Made by a program: the position numbers and the translations under genes
NCBI RefSeq assembly: GCF_002075795.1
Contig: NZ_CP020472.1
Coordinates: forward strand, 2,773,001-2,837,000
Reading direction: 5' to 3'
DNA from: Shewanella japonica
GTDB lineage: Bacteria > Pseudomonadota > Gammaproteobacteria > Enterobacterales > Shewanellaceae
Length of the DNA: 64,000 nucleotides
Notes under the pieces: model-generated
Told to the model about the DNA's origin: nothing
What the model saw: the letters and a program-made list of their open reading frames with translations, nothing else
Databases searched by the model: none
Shown: in pieces, positions 8,353 through 17,852 of the stretch
Layout of the letters: each line of letters begins with the position of its first letter
Numbering within the stretch: the stretch's first letter is position 1

Positions 8353-11300
8353 ATGACAGTTCGAATTTTCACTGTTAAACGACTTCTCATTGTGTGTCTC
8401 ACATTGGCCACAATATTTGCTGTGTTCATCCAACAAAATTTTCGGTCGATTGCACTGAATATCGTGAACTCGTTAGCAGAGCCATACAATGTAAGAGTTT
8501 TAGATGCCAAGGTTAGTATTGATAGCGCTAATCAATGGCATTTTCCTTTCATATTAGTTCGTTATCAAGATAGTGAAATAGCCCTTCATGAAGTTAAAAT
8601 CCAACTCAACAATGGGTATAATGTCTTAAAAAATATAAAGTTATCACTAGAAGATATTAGTGATTTCAGTGTGAATAAAATTGATGTTAACTTGGGAGAT
8701 AGTTTTTTTCAGCCCCAACAGCAAACAGATAACGCTGGGAGTATAGGATTAAGTTTATCGCACATTCCCGAAATAAAATTAGCAGCAATAAATATCTATT
8801 TACCATTTCAAAATAATGATCGTGCAATTATTCAAGCTAAGCACCTGAATTTGCTGACACCTAAACTCAGTCATGCACAACCAAGTCGTTCTATACGTAA
8901 AACGTTAAGCGGTGAATTTTTAGTCATGCAACAGGCTGTCGCAAACCTATCTCTAACACTCGATTCCACTCAATGGCAGCTTACTCACTACACCGAACTT
9001 AACTCACTCCGTGAAGGGTTGGAACAACTGAGCCTCACCCTAAACGAATATGCCTTACATACTCAGAAAGACAGTTTACAGGATAAGGAGCGAGCCAGTT
9101 CTTCTTTAGAACAATCCTCTTTTTTATCAACATTAGACTCATTACAAAGTGCCATAAACACGCATATGCTGACAATTAAAGGGCTTTGGAATAGCACAAC
9201 TTCAATAGATTTAATCACTGGGGCAATCCAAAGCAAGCAAACAATTAATGAGTTAACTATCAGCTCATCAGCAGTTAAAAACGTTGCTTTTAATCCTGCA
9301 TCGCCAATTCAACTAGAAATAAACTACAAGCCTGAAGCAGATACGGTTTCGCCAAACCTAAACGTTATACTTGCCCCAATAAGCTGGCAACAAAGTACAG
9401 ACAAACGCCAGTTGGAACAATTGATCCAACTACTGCAGCCTTCAATAGTGTTGCCAACAGATAAACATGAATTAATAAAACAGCTTGAGCACCCTATTCT
9501 TTGGCAACTCGCTCTTACCAAACCTCTGACTATACAAACAAGATTGGATGACCAAACAACTATTACAGCGAATTATGATGCCGCTATTAACATTTCTCAT
9601 CCTGTTTTGTCAGCTGATATCACTTTAAAAAATAATCATATCGTAAAAGATAATTCAGATATCAGCTTTGACGCAGAAGTATTAAGCCACCTTAAGCAGA
9701 AACAACACATCAACCTAACCGCTATGGATTTTATCCCCCATGAGATCAGTTTCGAAAATAGTGAACTAACAACGGATATTTCAATCAAGGCAACAAATAA
9801 TACTGCCGACATGGTTATTAATAGCGCGTCAATATATTCAGATAAACTCGATGCCACCATTAATCATAAAAACCTAAATACAAAAAATGTATATTGGCAG
9901 CTAACAGAGACCTCAAGTCTTGCTGTATCTCAAACGCCTTCTTTAACATCTTCTAATGCTGCTTTGCAGCCATCTAACCTTAATCCCTCGAACTCACCTG
10001 TACCATTGCGTTCAGTAATTAAGTTTAACGTAAATGGTTTTGCATTAGGCTTCGATTCCTTTTCATTTACTCAGCCAACGCCCTTAGCATTTAATAAGCC
10101 AAGTTATGAGGCTCAATTAGGCAAGTTTCGAATTGAAGCTAAACAGAACATTGAATTAACATTGAACGAAACCACGCCTAGCATTGACCTACTATCGCAA
10201 GCCTTATCCCAAACCAATCAGTCAACTCTTAGTTGGCAACTGAATAATATTAAGCTTGATAAGCTTATCCCGAGTAAGTCGAGAACACGCCGTTATAAGG
10301 CATTAAGATTCGATCAAATAAATTTAGATCAAACACTATCATTAAAACAACAATTACTGACGGGAACTGAGCAATGGCAACTTGACGCCCTTTCGCTATC
10401 TAGCTATCACTTATTAAAATTGCCCCAGCAGCACCAGCCTGCCTCACTCGCCGGACAATGGTCATTTGACACTGAACTGGCAGATATTCTTTCGACATTT
10501 GAACATACCCAGATGCTGCCTGATAACATGAAAATAGATGGCCGCAGTAAATTAAACGCTGGCTTTGCATTAATCGAGGCCCAAGGTGTGTCACTTTTTG
10601 AAATGAAGTTCGAGCAACAGCTGACCAATATCGACGCAAAATACCACGAAAATGTGATGTATGATGCGACAGCTCAAGCTAATTGCCAGTTTAATTGGCA
10701 ACAAGCACATAGCACACCTGAACGACCCGAAACATTCAGCCAAAGTCGATTGCTATGCCAACAAGCACAAATAGATATTCCCGAGGCATACGCAGGGATA
10801 AACCTAGACAACATTAACTTATCAGCCAATTTATCCTTAGGTAAAAACGAACAAGTACCTGCCAAAAATTGGTTACAAGAAATCAGCGGCCTTAGTGATA
10901 CTGACGTCAATTTGACTGCCAGCGGCGACTTACTTGATGGGGAGTTTCTAATTCCTGAGTTTTATTTAAGGTTACACGATATCTCAGAGGGCTACTTTGT
11001 CCTTAATGGGATCAGTCTAGAAGCCTTATTAGCAGCGCAGCCCCAAGTCGGTGTTTATGCAAATGGGATTTTTGATGGTGTACTTCCCGCCACGTTAGTA
11101 GATGGCAAAGTCACCATAGCGGGCGGTCATCTTGCCGCAAGAAAACCTGGCGGGTTAATTCAAGTATCTAATAACCCAGCACTTGAACAAATAAGGGCTT
11201 CACAACCCCATCTTGATTTTGTGGTGCAAGCTCTAGAACATCTCGAATATAGCCAACTAAGCAGTACATTCGATATGAAAGATAACGGTGATGCGAGTTT

Positions 11301-11445
11301 GAAAGTGCAAGTAAAAGGCAAAAGCCAAGACATTGAAAGGCCAATACATTTGAACTATTCTCATGAAGAGAACTTATTTCAACTGTATAAAAGTACCCAG
11401 ATTGGCAATCAACTGCAAAATGACATCGAACGTTCCGTGAAGTAA
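8353..11445 (+). CDS. ydbH: YdbH family protein, AsmA-like envelope lipid-transport protein
   Basis: A 1030-residue protein with one N-terminal membrane helix (about residues 9-27) and a long periplasmic, beta-strand-rich part, the layout of the YdbH/TamB/YhdP AsmA-like group. Those proteins of E. coli are thought to bridge the periplasm and move phospholipid between the two membranes. The C-terminal region (DGEFLIPEFYLRLHDISEGYF, ANGIFDGVLPATLVDGKVTI, GGHLAARKPGGLIQ) matches the conserved YdbH end as I remember it. Identity rests strongly on context: a YnbE-type lipoprotein and a YdbL protein follow directly, the same order as in E. coli ydbH-ynbE-ydbL. Length is somewhat above the E. coli protein. 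Confidence 0.85.
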   Translation: MTVRIFTVKRLLIVCLTLATIFAVFIQQNFRSIALNIVNSLAEPYNVRVLDAKVSIDSANQWHFPFILVRYQDSEIALHEVKIQLNNGYNVLKNIKLSLEDISDFSVNKIDVNLGDSFFQPQQQTDNAGSIGLSLSHIPEIKLAAINIYLPFQNNDRAIIQAKHLNLLTPKLSHAQPSRSIRKTLSGEFLVMQQAVANLSLTLDSTQWQLTHYTELNSLREGLEQLSLTLNEYALHTQKDSLQDKERASSSLEQSSFLSTLDSLQSAINTHMLTIKGLWNSTTSIDLITGAIQSKQTINELTISSSAVKNVAFNPASPIQLEINYKPEADTVSPNLNVILAPISWQQSTDKRQLEQLIQLLQPSIVLPTDKHELIKQLEHPILWQLALTKPLTIQTRLDDQTTITANYDAAINISHPVLSADITLKNNHIVKDNSDISFDAEVLSHLKQKQHINLTAMDFIPHEISFENSELTTDISIKATNNTADMVINSASIYSDKLDATINHKNLNTKNVYWQLTETSSLAVSQTPSLTSSNAALQPSNLNPSNSPVPLRSVIKFNVNGFALGFDSFSFTQPTPLAFNKPSYEAQLGKFRIEAKQNIELTLNETTPSIDLLSQALSQTNQSTLSWQLNNIKLDKLIPSKSRTRRYKALRFDQINLDQTLSLKQQLLTGTEQWQLDALSLSSYHLLKLPQQHQPASLAGQWSFDTELADILSTFEHTQMLPDNMKIDGRSKLNAGFALIEAQGVSLFEMKFEQQLTNIDAKYHENVMYDATAQANCQFNWQQAHSTPERPETFSQSRLLCQQAQIDIPEAYAGINLDNINLSANLSLGKNEQVPAKNWLQEISGLSDTDVNLTASGDLLDGEFLIPEFYLRLHDISEGYFVLNGISLEALLAAQPQVGVYANGIFDGVLPATLVDGKVTIAGGHLAARKPGGLIQVSNNPALEQIRASQPHLDFVVQALEHLEYSQLSSTFDMKDNGDASLKVQVKGKSQDIERPIHLNYSHEENLFQLYKSTQIGNQLQNDIERSVK

Positions 11446-11457
11446 AAGGACCACTCA

Positions 11458-11654
11458 GTGAAAACACCTTACGTTGTTAATATTATTTTTATCAGTTTCT
11501 GTTGCTTAGCTGCTGTGGCATGCTCGCCTACGGTAAAAATAGCGCCACCAGATAAACCCATCGAAATTAATCTAAATGTGAAAATAGAGCACGAATTATT
11601 ATAAAAATAGATAAAGAGCTCGATGTATTGCTCGAAGATGACGAATTATTTTAG
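11458..11654 (+). pseudogene. ynbE: YnbE-type lipoprotein gene with a one-base frameshift
   Basis: From GTG 11458 the frame codes for a lipoprotein signal ending in LAAVAC, then INLNVKIEHE, the YnbE core, but it stops at TAA 11602 after 48 residues. Immediately beyond, the -1 frame continues with IIIKIDKELDVLLEDDELF and a stop at 11654. E. coli YnbE has IEHEIHIKVDKDVEALL at this place, so the intact gene should read through. Adding one base near 11593-11596 (for example GAA-ATT instead of GAATT) restores a 65-residue protein. YnbE partners YdbH at the outer membrane. The gene sits 12 bases after ydbH and 18 before ydbL. Confidence 0.82.
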
Positions 11655-11672
11655 TTATAGGGAGCAATACCA

Positions 11673-11993
11673 ATGAAAGTTATATTAATTGCTATACTAA
11701 CCGGACTATTGTTTTCAAGTTCTGCACTTGCATTGACCTTACAGCAGGCTAAGAGTCAGGGCTTACTTGGCGAACAAACTAACGGATACTTAGGGTTAGT
11801 CGGCAACAATGAGCAAGCCAAAAAAGTCATGAATGATGTCAATGCAAAACGGAAACTACACTACCAAAAAATAGCTAAAAAGAATAAATTATCGACTGAT
11901 GATGTAGCTATGCTCGCAGCAAAAAAAGCCATAGCAGCTGCAAAAAAGGATCATTATATTCAAACGATTTCTGGTAAGTGGCAACAAAAGTAA
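11673..11993 (+). CDS. ydbL: YdbL family (DUF1318) periplasmic protein
   Basis: A 106-residue protein with a signal peptide (cleavage after LFSSSALA, about residue 20) and the YdbL core: LTLQQAKSQGLLGEQTNGYLGLV, VNAKRKLHYQKIAKKNKLS, AAKKAIAAAKKDHYIQ and a terminal GKWQQK. Known YdbL acts in the periplasm as a chaperone-like partner of the YdbH-YnbE bridge. AGGGAG lies eight bases before the ATG. It is the third gene of the ydbH operon; no clear terminator was seen. Confidence 0.88.
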   Translation: MKVILIAILTGLLFSSSALALTLQQAKSQGLLGEQTNGYLGLVGNNEQAKKVMNDVNAKRKLHYQKIAKKNKLSTDDVAMLAAKKAIAAAKKDHYIQTISGKWQQK

Positions 11994-12254
11994 TGCCAGT
12001 TAACTCATCTTTGTTTGGTTACTGATCAAGCAAAGATTTCAGCAATAGACCTATTTAGTCTTTAATTAACGTTCTTGCTAGCCCTTAACCCCACCATAAG
12101 CGCAACCTGTCATTTCCTCTCTGGTATTTTACAAAGTAAAGCTTAAACCATACATTTTTTAATGGTATTTTTTCTAGTTCAAAAGTGTTACATTTGTAAC
12201 ATGTCAATTTTTTGTCTGGTGCCAAATAACCACACATCCAACCGCTAAAATTAT

Positions 12255-13025
12255 ATGAATAAGACACTCACTATAATAATTACAATTTGTCTTTTCGTGG
12301 CAACCCCACTGCAAGCAAAACCCGTAGTAAACGTCGGGGGCTATTTGTTTGCTCCTTATGTTGATGTATCCGAAGACGGCTTATTTCAAGGTTTTACTAT
12401 TGATCTCATTGCTGCCTTTAATCAACTACAAACTGAAGTTGAGTTTCAATTTGTTAATACAAGTATTGAGAATCGCTACCAAGCCTATGATATAAGACGG
12501 TTTGATATGATGTTTTTTGAAAGTCCTATTTGGGGCTGGAAAAGCTTCATTGCCGAATTTATTCCTCTAGACATTGTTGATGGCGAAGTGTTTATAACAC
12601 TTAGAGATGGGGTGAAAGATCAGCAGTACTTTGATAGTTTTGGAAATAAATCACTCAGTTTAGTCAGCGGTTATCATTATCAGTTTGCCCAGTGGAATAA
12701 CAATGAACAAGATCTAATGAGCGATTTTGATATTCAATTTGTTCATACTAACCGAGCATCGATTGAAAGCGTATTAAAAGGCAGAGCTGACATTGCCCCT
12801 GTCACCTTATCTTACCTGCAGCATTACATTAAAATGTATCCAAAAATCAGAGATAACCTGCTAATTTCAGAGAAATTAGATCAAACATATTCTCATAGTA
12901 TTTTGTTAAACCCCAAAGCTGTAATTTCTAAAACGAAATTGCAAAAATGGTTATCTGATTTGCAGGAATCTGGTCGACTCAATCGAATAGCAAAAAAATA
13001 TGATTTAGCGATAAAACCCAGATAA
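12255..13025 (+). CDS. transporter substrate-binding domain (SBP_bac_3-like) periplasmic protein
   Basis: A 256-residue protein with a signal peptide (cleavage after TPLQA, residue 21) and a family 3 solute-binding fold: VNVGGYLFAPYVDVSEDGLFQGFTIDLI at the start, RADIAPVTLSYLQ and a C-terminal WLSDLQESGRLNRIAKKYDL. No permease or ATPase genes lie beside it, so it is probably not part of an ABC importer here; many orphan proteins of this kind exist in Shewanella with unknown ligands. No good ribosome site precedes the ATG. The ligand cannot be predicted. Confidence 0.8.
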   Translation: MNKTLTIIITICLFVATPLQAKPVVNVGGYLFAPYVDVSEDGLFQGFTIDLIAAFNQLQTEVEFQFVNTSIENRYQAYDIRRFDMMFFESPIWGWKSFIAEFIPLDIVDGEVFITLRDGVKDQQYFDSFGNKSLSLVSGYHYQFAQWNNNEQDLMSDFDIQFVHTNRASIESVLKGRADIAPVTLSYLQHYIKMYPKIRDNLLISEKLDQTYSHSILLNPKAVISKTKLQKWLSDLQESGRLNRIAKKYDLAIKPR

Positions 13026-13062
13026 AAAAATAACCCCATTAATTGTTCAATTAATGGGGTTA
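13024..13062 (-). terminator. rho-independent terminator of the leftward small secreted protein gene
   Basis: TAACCCCATTAATTG (13031-13045) pairs perfectly with CAATTAATGGGGTTA (13048-13062). On the minus strand it is followed by seven T residues; on the plus strand there is no T run, although the hairpin may also protect the SBP transcript end. Confidence 0.85.
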
Positions 13063-13108
13063 ATGATTAAAAAAACCAAACGTATTTCGTTCGGCTTTAT
13101 ATTTGATA

Positions 13109-13513
13109 TTACATAGTAACCATAGCCCAATATTCTAGACGTGATTGCGGATCTAAGACGACTTTTTTACATAGCTCTTTATATTTTCCCATTAAAGGGC
13201 CTAAACCACTTGAGCCACCTAAACTTGCAATCTGTTGCTCTTTGGCTTCAGCAACTGCGGTAGTCACAGCATCTGCAGCCATATATTGACCAGCTAATTT
13301 TTCAGCTTCTTCACCTGAGATTTTTAATCGAGAACCCACAGCTTGCATCTGCGGCGCATCCATTCCCATGATCACACCAGAGGCAATTTCATAATAAGCT
13401 GCACATTGAACTAACTCATTACTAAACGCCGCTTCAGCCTTATCTTGCGCACTTGCCTGAAAACTTGCTGTCATCAACACAGCGGCAGATAACATATATC
13501 CTTTTTTGCCCAT
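13109..13513 (-). CDS. small secreted protein of unknown function
   Basis: I do not recognise this 134-residue protein. It starts at an ATG preceded by AGGAAA; a longer frame to 13549 lacks such a site. A signal peptide is clear (MGKKGYMLSAAVLM..., cleavage after FQASA near residue 22). The mature part is about 112 residues, helical, alanine-rich, with only two cysteines (LVQCAAYYEIASGV and YKELCKKVV), which could form a disulfide. It has its own terminator and no operon partner. A periplasmic or secreted location is inferred; no function can be given. Confidence 0.7.
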   Translation of the reverse strand: MGKKGYMLSAAVLMTASFQASAQDKAEAAFSNELVQCAAYYEIASGVIMGMDAPQMQAVGSRLKISGEEAEKLAGQYMAADAVTTAVAEAKEQQIASLGGSSGLGPLMGKYKELCKKVVLDPQSRLEYWAMVTM

Positions 13514-13598
13514 GAAATTTCCTTTACATATTTTATTTCTACAAGACAATCATTACCTTAGATTCACAAGGCTAACGATATTTAATTACTTGTTTTAG

Positions 13599-14237
13599 TT
13601 AGTAGTTTATTTCTGTATTAAGCATCGCATTAGCATATTGCTGACGATAATAATCTAAACGGTGCTTTAAATGCTTTTGAACCGTTGTCCACTCAGTATC
13701 AATAATGGAATACACAACCGTATCTCTTACTGTGCCATCTTTAAGAATTTTATGGTTTCTCAGCACACCATCTTGTTTAGCACCTAAGCGCATAATGGCT
13801 TGTCTTGATGCTTGGTTATGCCAGTGTGTTCTAAATTCCACTGCCATGACATCTAACGTATTAAAAGCATAATCCAATAACAATAACTTGGTTTCGGTAT
13901 TGGCTGACGTTCGTTGGGCACGTTTAGCATACCAAGTGTAGCCAATCTCGAGACGACGATTAGGCTGATCCCAATGACAAATTCGAGTACAGCCAATAAT
14001 TTCACCTGAAGTTTTATCCCTGACCACAAACGCTAATGACTCACCTTGTTTTTCTTGTTGTAGCGCTTTCTCTACATAAGCTTTCATTTCGTCTGGGTGT
14101 GGAACCGAGGTAAACCATAACTCCCAAAGGTTGCCATCTGCACTTGCTAAACTAAGAGCAGCAACATGATCGATACTTAGCGGTTCTAAAATGACATGGT
14201 CGCCGGTTAGCACACTATGACTGTCTATGTTTGCCAT
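13599..14237 (-). CDS. GNAT family N-acetyltransferase, RimJ/RimL type
   Basis: A 212-residue protein of the Acetyltransf_3 group. It begins with the usual DHVILEPLSIDHVAAL strand, then TSGEIIGCTRICHWD, LEIGYTWYAKRAQRT (the acetyl-CoA loop region) and AVEFRTHWHNQASRQAIMRLGA, which matches the C-terminal part of RimJ-like enzymes. They transfer an acetyl group to an N-terminal amine of a protein or to a small amine; the substrate is unknown. GGGAGTAAGA precedes the ATG. The gene is alone. Confidence 0.87.
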   Translation of the reverse strand: MANIDSHSVLTGDHVILEPLSIDHVAALSLASADGNLWELWFTSVPHPDEMKAYVEKALQQEKQGESLAFVVRDKTSGEIIGCTRICHWDQPNRRLEIGYTWYAKRAQRTSANTETKLLLLDYAFNTLDVMAVEFRTHWHNQASRQAIMRLGAKQDGVLRNHKILKDGTVRDTVVYSIIDTEWTTVQKHLKHRLDYYRQQYANAMLNTEINY

Positions 14238-14392
14238 TCTTACTCCCTTACCAAATAGTTAACTTAGTCACACAATGACAGAATACATGATCTTAATCAG
14301 AAAAAAATCATCTTTATCAGTAGAGAAACATAATTATTGTTTTCGATTAGTGTGTTAGCGACCTAAAAAGACAAGATTTACTAAGTTGAAAC

Positions 14393-14424
14393 GTAAAAAG
14401 GCCAATAAATCAATATTGACCTTT
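14393..14424 (-). terminator. terminator of the choice-of-anchor I lipoprotein gene
   Basis: AAAGGCCAATA (14397-14407) pairs with TATTGACCTTT (14414-14424), one G-T wobble. On the minus strand the stem runs into TTTTT. Confidence 0.7.
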
Positions 14425-14493
14425 GACTAACCAAATGGACGCCTCAATTACGGCATAATCGTTAACGACTGTAATACCAATGCTTTTAGATAC

Positions 14494-16392
14494 TTATTGC
14501 GCAAAAGATAGTTGATAAACACTCGTCGTTCCGCTCACTTCATTACCAACTATCAATAATGGCAAACCATTTGGACTGTTTTCTGGGCTAACAAATTTCA
14601 TTCCTTCAGGACCAAGATCGCCTGCTAATTCTGGTTGACCAGAAATGTCGCTGCCGTCTATTTCAAATTCAATGTCAAAATCACGATTAACAACATAATC
14701 GACAAAACGAACATCAAAAGGGTTACTGATATCGTAAATCATAAAACCAGACGTACGCTCAAGGCCGATAAATGCATATTGTTTACCTGCAATTTGACCA
14801 ATAGCTAATGCTTCTGGCTCAGGTCCTTTATCATCGCTTCGACTGTCACCTTTACTTTCTTCATTATGATTATTGAAGTTGTCAGCTAAAATTGCAGCGG
14901 TAATACGCTCAAATTGACTACCACTATCAAAGACTAATTGACCATCATGAGTCCAAATAGAAAATGAACGAGCACCATAAGAAACGATTCTATCCATATC
15001 TCCATCGCCATCATCATCCCCCATTGTCGTTGTCACCTTTAGTCGGCCCAATTGCGTTTTATCTTGAGCTGCAGCGACTTGAGGATGATTAGCATCTAAG
15101 AGTAAATCTTCCGCTCGTGCCTCTTCAGAAAAGCCATCATAATCACGGGCATCTCCTTCATTAGCACTGACCACAAATGTTTGTTCATTCCATTGATAAG
15201 AAGCGATCGTATCTGGTTGATACATACCATAAACACCTTCATAAGTTTGAATGTTAATAGCATCATCTTTATCACTTGCATCAATTTCATTTCCTACATC
15301 ACCATAATGCTTAAGACCCAGGGTATTAATCTGCTCAACAGTATTATCAGTCAAATTAATCACCGCAATGGCATTATTTTCCTGCAAGCTAACATAGGCA
15401 TATTTATTATCTAATGAAACAGCAATATATTCAGGCTCAAGATCTTGTGATACCGAAGCGCCGGGACCATTTAACTTAATCAAGTCGCTCATTTCATCAT
15501 GGCGCGTACCACCAGCATCAAAGTCATTAAAATCAATGATTGTCGCACTATCAGCAGGACTATTATCAGCAATTGTAATCACGGCAATTGAACCTTGTGG
15601 ATCAACACTATAATCACTATTGGGCTCACCTTCGTTCGCTACGATGACAAGAGCGCCGTCATGACTAAATACAAGGTTGTCTGGCAAAGCACCAACGGTA
15701 ACCGCTTTAATATAACTGGCTTCACCTGCTGCTGATAATCGATAAAAGGCTATAACGCCATTGCCTTGAGTCGCATTCCCTAACTCATCGGCCCTTTCAA
15801 CTGCAACAGCTAACAAGTCGTCATATATACTGATGCTATTTACATTACCTAAGCCTGTTATTTCGGCATCGGTAGCCACATCTATGCTAAACACCTTAGT
15901 TAGATTATTTAAATTAGTCGCTGCTATATCATCAGCTGTCATTACAGTGATATCACCTTCTGTAGATAGCACTGAAATATCTAACGCATCAACCTGACCG
16001 CTATGAGCATTAACCACAAAAACAAGTCTGCTTTGTGTATGGTAATCAACAATTTCAGCAGCACTTTGTCCAAAAATACCAGACTGATAACGTCCAACTA
16101 ATTCTGCTGATAATGCACCTTGTTGCTCATGACACATGATTTGAGTTTGTGAAGAATCAATTTCGTCAATGTCCAGTATTCCATTACCGTTGACATCCAA
16201 GCCAGTCTCAATCTGTTGTCCGCCAAAAGGACATTGTGCATGTCCAGTCAGTAGCTCACTTGCAAGTAACAATGAACTTTGACCATTGATTCCATTACTG
16301 CCGTCCTGTCCATTACTGCCATCATCGCCATCACACCCTGATAAAGTTATTACAGACATCATTGCGACTAAAGGTAAAACTGCTGTTTTCAT
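14494..16392 (-). CDS. choice-of-anchor I family lipoprotein with collagen-like head
   Basis: A 632-residue lipoprotein: the lipobox is LSGC (Cys19). Right after it comes a short Gly-Ser/Asp-Asn-Gly tract (GSNGQDGSNGINGQ), then a region with LDVNGNGILDIDEID, an EF-hand-like calcium loop (about residues 65-82). The rest is a beta-propeller-like domain of the choice-of-anchor I family: NEGEPNSDYSVDPQGSIAVI, EPEYIAVSLDNKYAYVSLQENNAIAVINL, NEGDARDYDGFSEEARAEDL. These proteins resemble phytase or phosphatase propellers in gross design, but a reaction is not established. Outer-membrane attachment facing either side is inferred. The gene is monocistronic with its own terminator. Confidence 0.82.
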   Translation of the reverse strand: MKTAVLPLVAMMSVITLSGCDGDDGSNGQDGSNGINGQSSLLLASELLTGHAQCPFGGQQIETGLDVNGNGILDIDEIDSSQTQIMCHEQQGALSAELVGRYQSGIFGQSAAEIVDYHTQSRLVFVVNAHSGQVDALDISVLSTEGDITVMTADDIAATNLNNLTKVFSIDVATDAEITGLGNVNSISIYDDLLAVAVERADELGNATQGNGVIAFYRLSAAGEASYIKAVTVGALPDNLVFSHDGALVIVANEGEPNSDYSVDPQGSIAVITIADNSPADSATIIDFNDFDAGGTRHDEMSDLIKLNGPGASVSQDLEPEYIAVSLDNKYAYVSLQENNAIAVINLTDNTVEQINTLGLKHYGDVGNEIDASDKDDAINIQTYEGVYGMYQPDTIASYQWNEQTFVVSANEGDARDYDGFSEEARAEDLLLDANHPQVAAAQDKTQLGRLKVTTTMGDDDGDGDMDRIVSYGARSFSIWTHDGQLVFDSGSQFERITAAILADNFNNHNEESKGDSRSDDKGPEPEALAIGQIAGKQYAFIGLERTSGFMIYDISNPFDVRFVDYVVNRDFDIEFEIDGSDISGQPELAGDLGPEGMKFVSPENSPNGLPLLIVGNEVSGTTSVYQLSFAQ

Positions 16393-16631
16393 GTTTGTTC
16401 CTGTTGCGTACTTGTTATAAAAATTTCAAGTAAGCTACGCAAACTCAATGACAATCAAACGACGAGACTGTTAAGGTATTGTGACAAAAAACTTGGGTTA
16501 ACCAGTAAATAAATTGATACAAGTTCATAAAAATTATTTCGCTCTATTAGCAAGTTCTCATGATAAAATTTAAACACTTAATTCTTCATCTACTTCATAT
16601 TTCCCTATTCTTTCAATAAACTGAGGTTAGA

Positions 16632-17852
16632 GTGAGCCAGTCTTTAAACACGCATCACAATACTACTCCGCCAAATGTGCCGAATTTAGCAATGCTAATT
16701 CCAATGCTTGCTGCCATTGTGGCCATTACGCCACTCGCTATCGACATGTATCTACCTGCCATGTCGAATATCGCTCAAACATACTCAACGCACGTAACCA
16801 CTGTGCAGCAGTCATTGAGTATCTATCTTGCTGGCTATGCATTAGGTATGCTTACATTCGGCCCGCTTGCAGATCGTTTTGGCCGCAGACCGCTAGTCAT
16901 TTTTGGTCTCAGCGGATTTACCGTAATCAGCTTCTTTATTTCAATATGTAGCTCAATCGAAGTTTTTTTAGCATTGCGTTTTGTGCAAGCATTTATTGGC
17001 GCAGCTGCCACTGTGGTGGTTCCGGGTTATATCAAAGAGGTATATGGTGATAACACAGCAAAAGGGATGTCTTACGTCAGCTTAATCATGATGCTCGCAC
17101 CATTATTAGCTCCCTCTTTAGGTAGCTTGATACTGGAGCTGGGTGAATGGCCGTTAATTTTTCTCAGTCAAAGCTGCTATGCAATTGCCTTGTTACTGAT
17201 CGTCTTGTTCAAGTTAAAAATGCCCAGTGATAAAGCCGCTGATACACGAAGTAAGCAGTCTTTCTTTGCTGCGTATAAAACCGTATTAACTCGCCAAGGC
17301 GTCAAAGTAAACATCACGTGTGGTGTATTAACCTCATTTGCGTTTTTTTGTTATTTAACTGCTTCACCATTTATTTATATGGAAGTATTCGGACTCGATA
17401 AAACCTTATTTGCCGTTTTATTTAGTACCAATGTCGGTGCACTCATGCTGGCAAATATAATCAATTCTAGAATCGTAACTCGATATGGTTCAAGCCGTAT
17501 GTTATTTGTGGCAACAGTTTTTGGCTCATTAGCTGCCACAGGATTATTAATCGTCAATATTGTCGATTTAAGTTATCACTACACTGTTGCAATGCTGATC
17601 CCTTTAATGGGCTGTTTAGGTATCATGTCTGTCAATGCTGATGCCATTGTATTGATGAAGTTTAAAAAAGAAACGGGTACCGCCACTGCGGTTATTGGAA
17701 CATTACGTTTTGGGTTTGGCTCTTTAGCTGGTCCTTTACTTGCGTTCTTTTATACTGGCACCGCTGTTCCATTCTCTGCATTGATGCTGATTTCAGTGGT
17801 GATGGTCATGGCCTGTTTGCTATATCAACGCACGCAACCTTATAACCCGTAA
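16632..17852 (+). CDS. Bcr/CflA family multidrug efflux MFS transporter
   Basis: A 406-residue inner-membrane protein with about twelve hydrophobic segments. LAIDMYLPAMSNIA in the first helix is the Bcr/CflA hallmark, and GPLADRFGRRPLVIFGL is the conserved MFS loop 2-3 motif. FVQAFIGAAATVVVPGYIKEVY matches helix 4-5. Known relatives export bicyclomycin, chloramphenicol or small metabolites such as cysteine, using the proton gradient. The start is GTG, with GAGG five bases before it. No regulator lies next to it. The substrate is not predictable. Confidence 0.9.
   Translation: MSQSLNTHHNTTPPNVPNLAMLIPMLAAIVAITPLAIDMYLPAMSNIAQTYSTHVTTVQQSLSIYLAGYALGMLTFGPLADRFGRRPLVIFGLSGFTVISFFISICSSIEVFLALRFVQAFIGAAATVVVPGYIKEVYGDNTAKGMSYVSLIMMLAPLLAPSLGSLILELGEWPLIFLSQSCYAIALLLIVLFKLKMPSDKAADTRSKQSFFAAYKTVLTRQGVKVNITCGVLTSFAFFCYLTASPFIYMEVFGLDKTLFAVLFSTNVGALMLANIINSRIVTRYGSSRMLFVATVFGSLAATGLLIVNIVDLSYHYTVAMLIPLMGCLGIMSVNADAIVLMKFKKETGTATAVIGTLRFGFGSLAGPLLAFFYTGTAVPFSALMLISVVMVMACLLYQRTQPYNP

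Noticed and set aside
11593..11610. Programmed -1 frameshifting in ynbE
   Set aside because: GAA TTA TTA TAA is not a classical slippery heptamer and no following pseudoknot is evident; a base deletion is simpler.
12085..12267. 60-residue minus-strand ORF with a CxxC pair, overlapping the start of the solute-binding protein gene
   Set aside because: No ribosome site, it overlaps the start of a clear gene on the other strand, and it matches no family I know. Kept out, although CYKC is suggestive.
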